A DNA stretch of 23,666 nt from JAMWCX01 sp964352425 (GTDB lineage Bacteria; Omnitrophota; Gorgyraeia; 2-01-FULL-45-10): assembly GCA_964352425.1 (NCBI GenBank), contig CAYGRZ010000028.1:1-23666 (forward strand), in the 5' to 3' direction. This document shows positions 21,257-23,666 of this stretch, piece after piece (position 1 is the first letter of the stretch; each line of letters starts with the position of its first letter). The position numbers and the translations under genes are program-made. The notes below the pieces were generated by a model. It made no database searches and was not told the origin of the DNA. It worked only from the letters and a program-made list of their open reading frames with translations.

Positions 21257-22218
21257 CTCTTCCTCCACCCGAACCACTTCGGGAACGTGTACCTGTCGAT
21301 TATCGGCGTTGCCGCGTTCATCATGAGAATAGCATACGAAACGCCTTCGGGATAGCCGGAGAATTTCCGTATCAGGAACGTCAGCACCCCGCACCCCACG
21401 CCGAAGACGATCTTGCCCCTGCCGGAAAGCGGGCTCGTCACATAATCGGTCGCCATAAAGAACGCTCCCAGCACGAGCCCGCCGGCCAGCATGAAGAAGA
21501 GCGCATCACCGGTAAAGAGGCCTTTGCCGCCGCTAAAGGCCCAGCTGAAGATACCCACCGTCGCAATATAGGCCAGCGGGATATGCCAGCTGATATATTT
21601 TTTTATGAAAAGGAACGCCGCGCCCGCGAGCAGGGCGGCCACGCAGACCTCGCCGATGCAGCCGCCGCGGTTGCCCAGAAAGAGGTTCCAGTAGGCCGCC
21701 TTCGCCAGGAGCGCGCACTCGCCGCCGTTCTTGCAGAGGGCGAGCGGCGTGGCGCTCGTCACCGCATCGACCGCCCAGCGGGGGTTCTGCCATGTCGTCA
21801 TATAGACGGGCCACGATATCATCAGGAACGCCCTGCCGGAGAGCGCAGGATTGAATATGTTGTGGCCGAGCCCGCCGAAGGCCTGCTTGCCGACCGCGAT
21901 CGCGAAGAACGAGCCGGCGACCGGCATCCAGAGCGGCGACTGCGGCGGCAGGTTGTACGCCAGCAGGAGCCCTGTGAGCACCGCGCTGCCGTCCCAGACG
22001 GCGGAAAGGTCCTTCTTTCTCATGGCGAGCGCCAGCGCTTCGGTAACGACCGCCGCCGCCACTGCGGCGATGATGACAAAGAGGGAATTCAGGCCGAATA
22101 TGAAGACGCCTGCCGCGCCCGCCGGAACGAGCGCAAGCGTCACCGCCCACATGATCTTCTTCGTGGAGACCGCGTCTTTAATGTGGGGCCCTATCGATAC
22201 GGTGAGGGATTCTTTCAT
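21253..22218 (-). CDS. rnfD: Rnf complex membrane flavoprotein subunit RnfD
   Basis: RnfD is the large polytopic subunit, related to NqrB, thought to form the ion path. The 321-residue protein has about ten hydrophobic segments. The covalent-FMN motif is DAVTSATPLAL (151-161), with T157 as the predicted acceptor. GGLGHNIFNPALSGRAFLM (115-133) is a strong family signature. Whether this complex pumps sodium or protons cannot be decided by eye. The ATG lies nine bases after the rnfC stop with only a weak ribosome site, and the 3' end overlaps rnfG by four bases. Confidence 0.96.
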   Translation of the reverse strand: MKESLTVSIGPHIKDAVSTKKIMWAVTLALVPAGAAGVFIFGLNSLFVIIAAVAAAVVTEALALAMRKKDLSAVWDGSAVLTGLLLAYNLPPQSPLWMPVAGSFFAIAVGKQAFGGLGHNIFNPALSGRAFLMISWPVYMTTWQNPRWAVDAVTSATPLALCKNGGECALLAKAAYWNLFLGNRGGCIGEVCVAALLAGAAFLFIKKYISWHIPLAYIATVGIFSWAFSGGKGLFTGDALFFMLAGGLVLGAFFMATDYVTSPLSGRGKIVFGVGCGVLTFLIRKFSGYPEGVSYAILMMNAATPIIDRYTFPKWFGWRKR

Positions 22219-22227
22219 CGTGCCCGC

Positions 22228-23589
22228 CTAAACGGTCATTACCTTCGATTTGCCGTACTTCATATAATCCAGGAGCGGAATTTTCGCCGGACACGTGTAC
22301 GCGCACGCGCCGCATTCGTAACAGTTCGTGATGCCGAGCTGCTGTGCCTCTTCAAAGATCTCATGCTTGACGCGGTACATGAGCGACGTCGGGACGAGCC
22401 CCATCGGGCAGACTTCGACGCAGCGCCCGCACCGTATGCAGACCGATTCCTTTGATGTATCGAGGTCTTCTTTCGGCAGGAATATCACGCCGTTGAAACC
22501 CTTCGTGACCGGGATATCGATCGTATACTGCGCGACCCCCATCATCGGCCCGCCCACGATCACCTGTGCCGGTTCCTTCGCGAAGCCCCCGAGATGCCCG
22601 ACCAGGTCAGACAGCATCGTGCCCATCCTCACCCACGTGTTCACCGGCTCCCGAACGCAAGGCCCGGTCACCGTGATGATCCTCTCTATCAAAGGTTTGC
22701 CCGACGTCACCGCCTCATAGATGGCGAACGCGGTCGCGACATTCTGCACGACGCAGCCGACATCCATCGGCAGCCCGCCGGCGGGTACCTCGCGGCCGGT
22801 TATCGCTTTTATGATCTGCTTCTCCGCGCCCTGCGGATACTTTGTGCGCAGCGCGGCGATCTTTACCTGGGGCGAGGCGGCCTTACGGCGCGGCTGTCCC
22901 GGCCTGGGCTGCCGGGCGGCCACAAACGACTCGAGCGCCCTCTCCATCGCGTAGATCGCCGACCGCTTGTTGTCCTCTATGGCGATGTAGGCGCTGCCGG
23001 CGCCGAGGATCTTCGCGATGATCTCAAGGCCCCGCACTATCTCTTTCGGTTTTTCCAGCATCAGCCGGTGGTCGCATGCCAGATACGGCTCGCACTCCGC
23101 GCCGTTCAGGATAACGGTATCGACGCTCTTGGTCTTCGGGGTGCCGAGCTTCACGTGCGTCGGGAATACTGCGCCGCCGAGGCCGACGATGCCGGCGTCC
23201 CGCACGATCGCCAGGAGCTCTTCGCTCGGCAGGGAATCCGCATCGCGGGCGGGCCGCGGCGCTTTGAAATCCTGGTCCTCACCGCCCTGCGATTCGATCG
23301 TGATCGAAAGGACCCTCGGCTGGACGCGTGTCGGCGAATGCGTCATCCTCGTGACGCGCCCGCTTATCGACGCGTGGATGGCCGCCGAGACATGGCCCGA
23401 GGGCCTGGCTATCATGTCGCCCACCTTCACGGATGAACCGACCGTCACGACAGGCTCTGCCGGCGAGCCGGCATGCTGCAAGAGCGGCAGGACGACTTTC
23501 CTGGGAATGTAGGCTTTCTTCGCGGGCCTGTCCGATGCGAGCGTTTTGAACGTGGAAGGATGGACCCCACCATAGAATGTATGCGGCAT
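22228..23589 (-). CDS. rnfC: Rnf complex NADH-dehydrogenase-like subunit RnfC
   Basis: RnfC is the cytoplasmic peripheral subunit that exchanges electrons with NAD(H). The 453-residue protein has an N-terminal barrel-sandwich region, a nucleotide/FMN-binding domain with GIVGLGGAVFPTHVK (133-147) and NGAECEP (162-168), the SLBB-like region, and two [4Fe-4S] motifs, C384/C387/C390/C394 and C423/C426/C429/C433. An unusual arginine- and proline-rich stretch (about 224-241, AARQPRPGQPRRKAASPQ) interrupts the domain just before the conserved KTKYPQGAEKQ-like segment. The ATG has no ribosome site and is only about four bases from the predicted transcript start, so this first gene of the operon may be translated from a leaderless mRNA. 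Confidence 0.96.
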   Translation of the reverse strand: MPHTFYGGVHPSTFKTLASDRPAKKAYIPRKVVLPLLQHAGSPAEPVVTVGSSVKVGDMIARPSGHVSAAIHASISGRVTRMTHSPTRVQPRVLSITIESQGGEDQDFKAPRPARDADSLPSEELLAIVRDAGIVGLGGAVFPTHVKLGTPKTKSVDTVILNGAECEPYLACDHRLMLEKPKEIVRGLEIIAKILGAGSAYIAIEDNKRSAIYAMERALESFVAARQPRPGQPRRKAASPQVKIAALRTKYPQGAEKQIIKAITGREVPAGGLPMDVGCVVQNVATAFAIYEAVTSGKPLIERIITVTGPCVREPVNTWVRMGTMLSDLVGHLGGFAKEPAQVIVGGPMMGVAQYTIDIPVTKGFNGVIFLPKEDLDTSKESVCIRCGRCVEVCPMGLVPTSLMYRVKHEIFEEAQQLGITNCYECGACAYTCPAKIPLLDYMKYGKSKVMTV

Positions 23590-23599
23590 AATTAAAATT

Positions 23600-23627
23600 A
23601 TTATACCCTATCGGCTGAAAATGTCAA
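23600..23627 (-). promoter_or_regulatory. Strong sigma-70 promoter of the rnf operon
   Basis: On the minus strand a perfect TTGACA (23627-23622) is followed after 16 bp by a perfect TATAAT (23605-23600). Only ten bases separate the -10 from the rnfC ATG, so the transcript should begin within about three to six bases of the start codon. Confidence 0.88.
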
Positions 23628-23640
23628 TCATCCGGCAACG

Positions 23641-23659
23641 ATGCCCGGAATGCGGGCGT
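23641..23659. repeat. Short inverted repeat upstream of the rnf promoter
   Basis: GCCCG (23643-23647) and CGGGC (23653-23657) form a short stem around GAATG, extended by one A/T and one T/G pair to seven. It is near the window edge, about 15 bp upstream of the -35 hexamer. It may belong to the 3' end of an upstream gene or be an operator; no T-tract is visible. Confidence 0.3.
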
Positions 23660-23666
23660 TACATAT

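Noticed and set aside
21241..22455. Long plus-strand open frame (404 codons) opposite rnfD and parts of rnfG and rnfC
   Set aside because: It has the same antisense-shadow composition and no domain, and the minus strand carries unmistakable Rnf subunits.
1..23666. CRISPR array, tRNA, rRNA, transposase or phage genes
   Set aside because: No regularly spaced direct repeats, cloverleaf-like sequence, rRNA-like sequence or recognisable mobile-element protein was seen on either strand.

Overview
The window is a gene-dense bacterial chromosome segment of moderately high GC content. All 24 genes I can support lie on the minus strand, so transcription runs from high to low coordinates. The gene set suggests an anaerobic fermentative bacterium: a full Rnf ion-pumping ferredoxin:NAD+ oxidoreductase, a B12-dependent class II ribonucleotide reductase, glycolytic and glucan enzymes, and a pyruvoyl-type arginine decarboxylase. 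The combination, the dispersed palindromes and the codon use look like Candidatus Omnitrophota or a related uncultured lineage. That placement is an impression; no marker here proves it.

Layout in transcription order. (1) 23.6-18.3 kb: rnfCDGEAB followed by a thioredoxin, driven by a near-consensus promoter so close to rnfC that the mRNA may be leaderless. (2) 18.3-15.9 kb: purN, eno and an ftsB/divIC-type cell-division gene. (3) 15.9-14.4 kb: speB (agmatinase) and pdaD (pyruvoyl arginine decarboxylase), which together convert arginine to putrescine. (4) 14.35-11.8 kb: malQ and a HAD phosphatase, with a clear promoter and a probable terminator. (5) 11.76-5.1 kb: class III aminotransferase, NSS-family Na+ symporter, a 34-residue membrane peptide overlapping it, rlmN, a PEGA/beta-propeller membrane protein and a membrane glycosyltransferase. 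(6) A 67-residue membrane protein with its own promoter. (7) nrdJ with a consensus promoter and tandem NrdR boxes. (8) A TM-helix-repeat channel-like protein with its own promoter and a strong terminator. (9) hemW, also possibly leaderless.

The most unusual theme is a scatter of short palindromes. Several sit just upstream of ribosome-binding sites (nrdJ, rlmN, the aminotransferase, eno, purN). Two share a loop core but have different, self-complementary arms. One lies in frame inside the 3' end of hemW and adds about 20 residues to the protein, much like the Rickettsia palindromic elements. Other points of note are an RnfB lacking one ferredoxin cysteine, a WCMPC thioredoxin inside the rnf operon, and the very small transporter-associated peptide gene. 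I found no RNA genes, CRISPR arrays, transposases or phage genes, and no gene-free stretch above 300 bases; the longest, 4565-4826, is the nrdJ control region.
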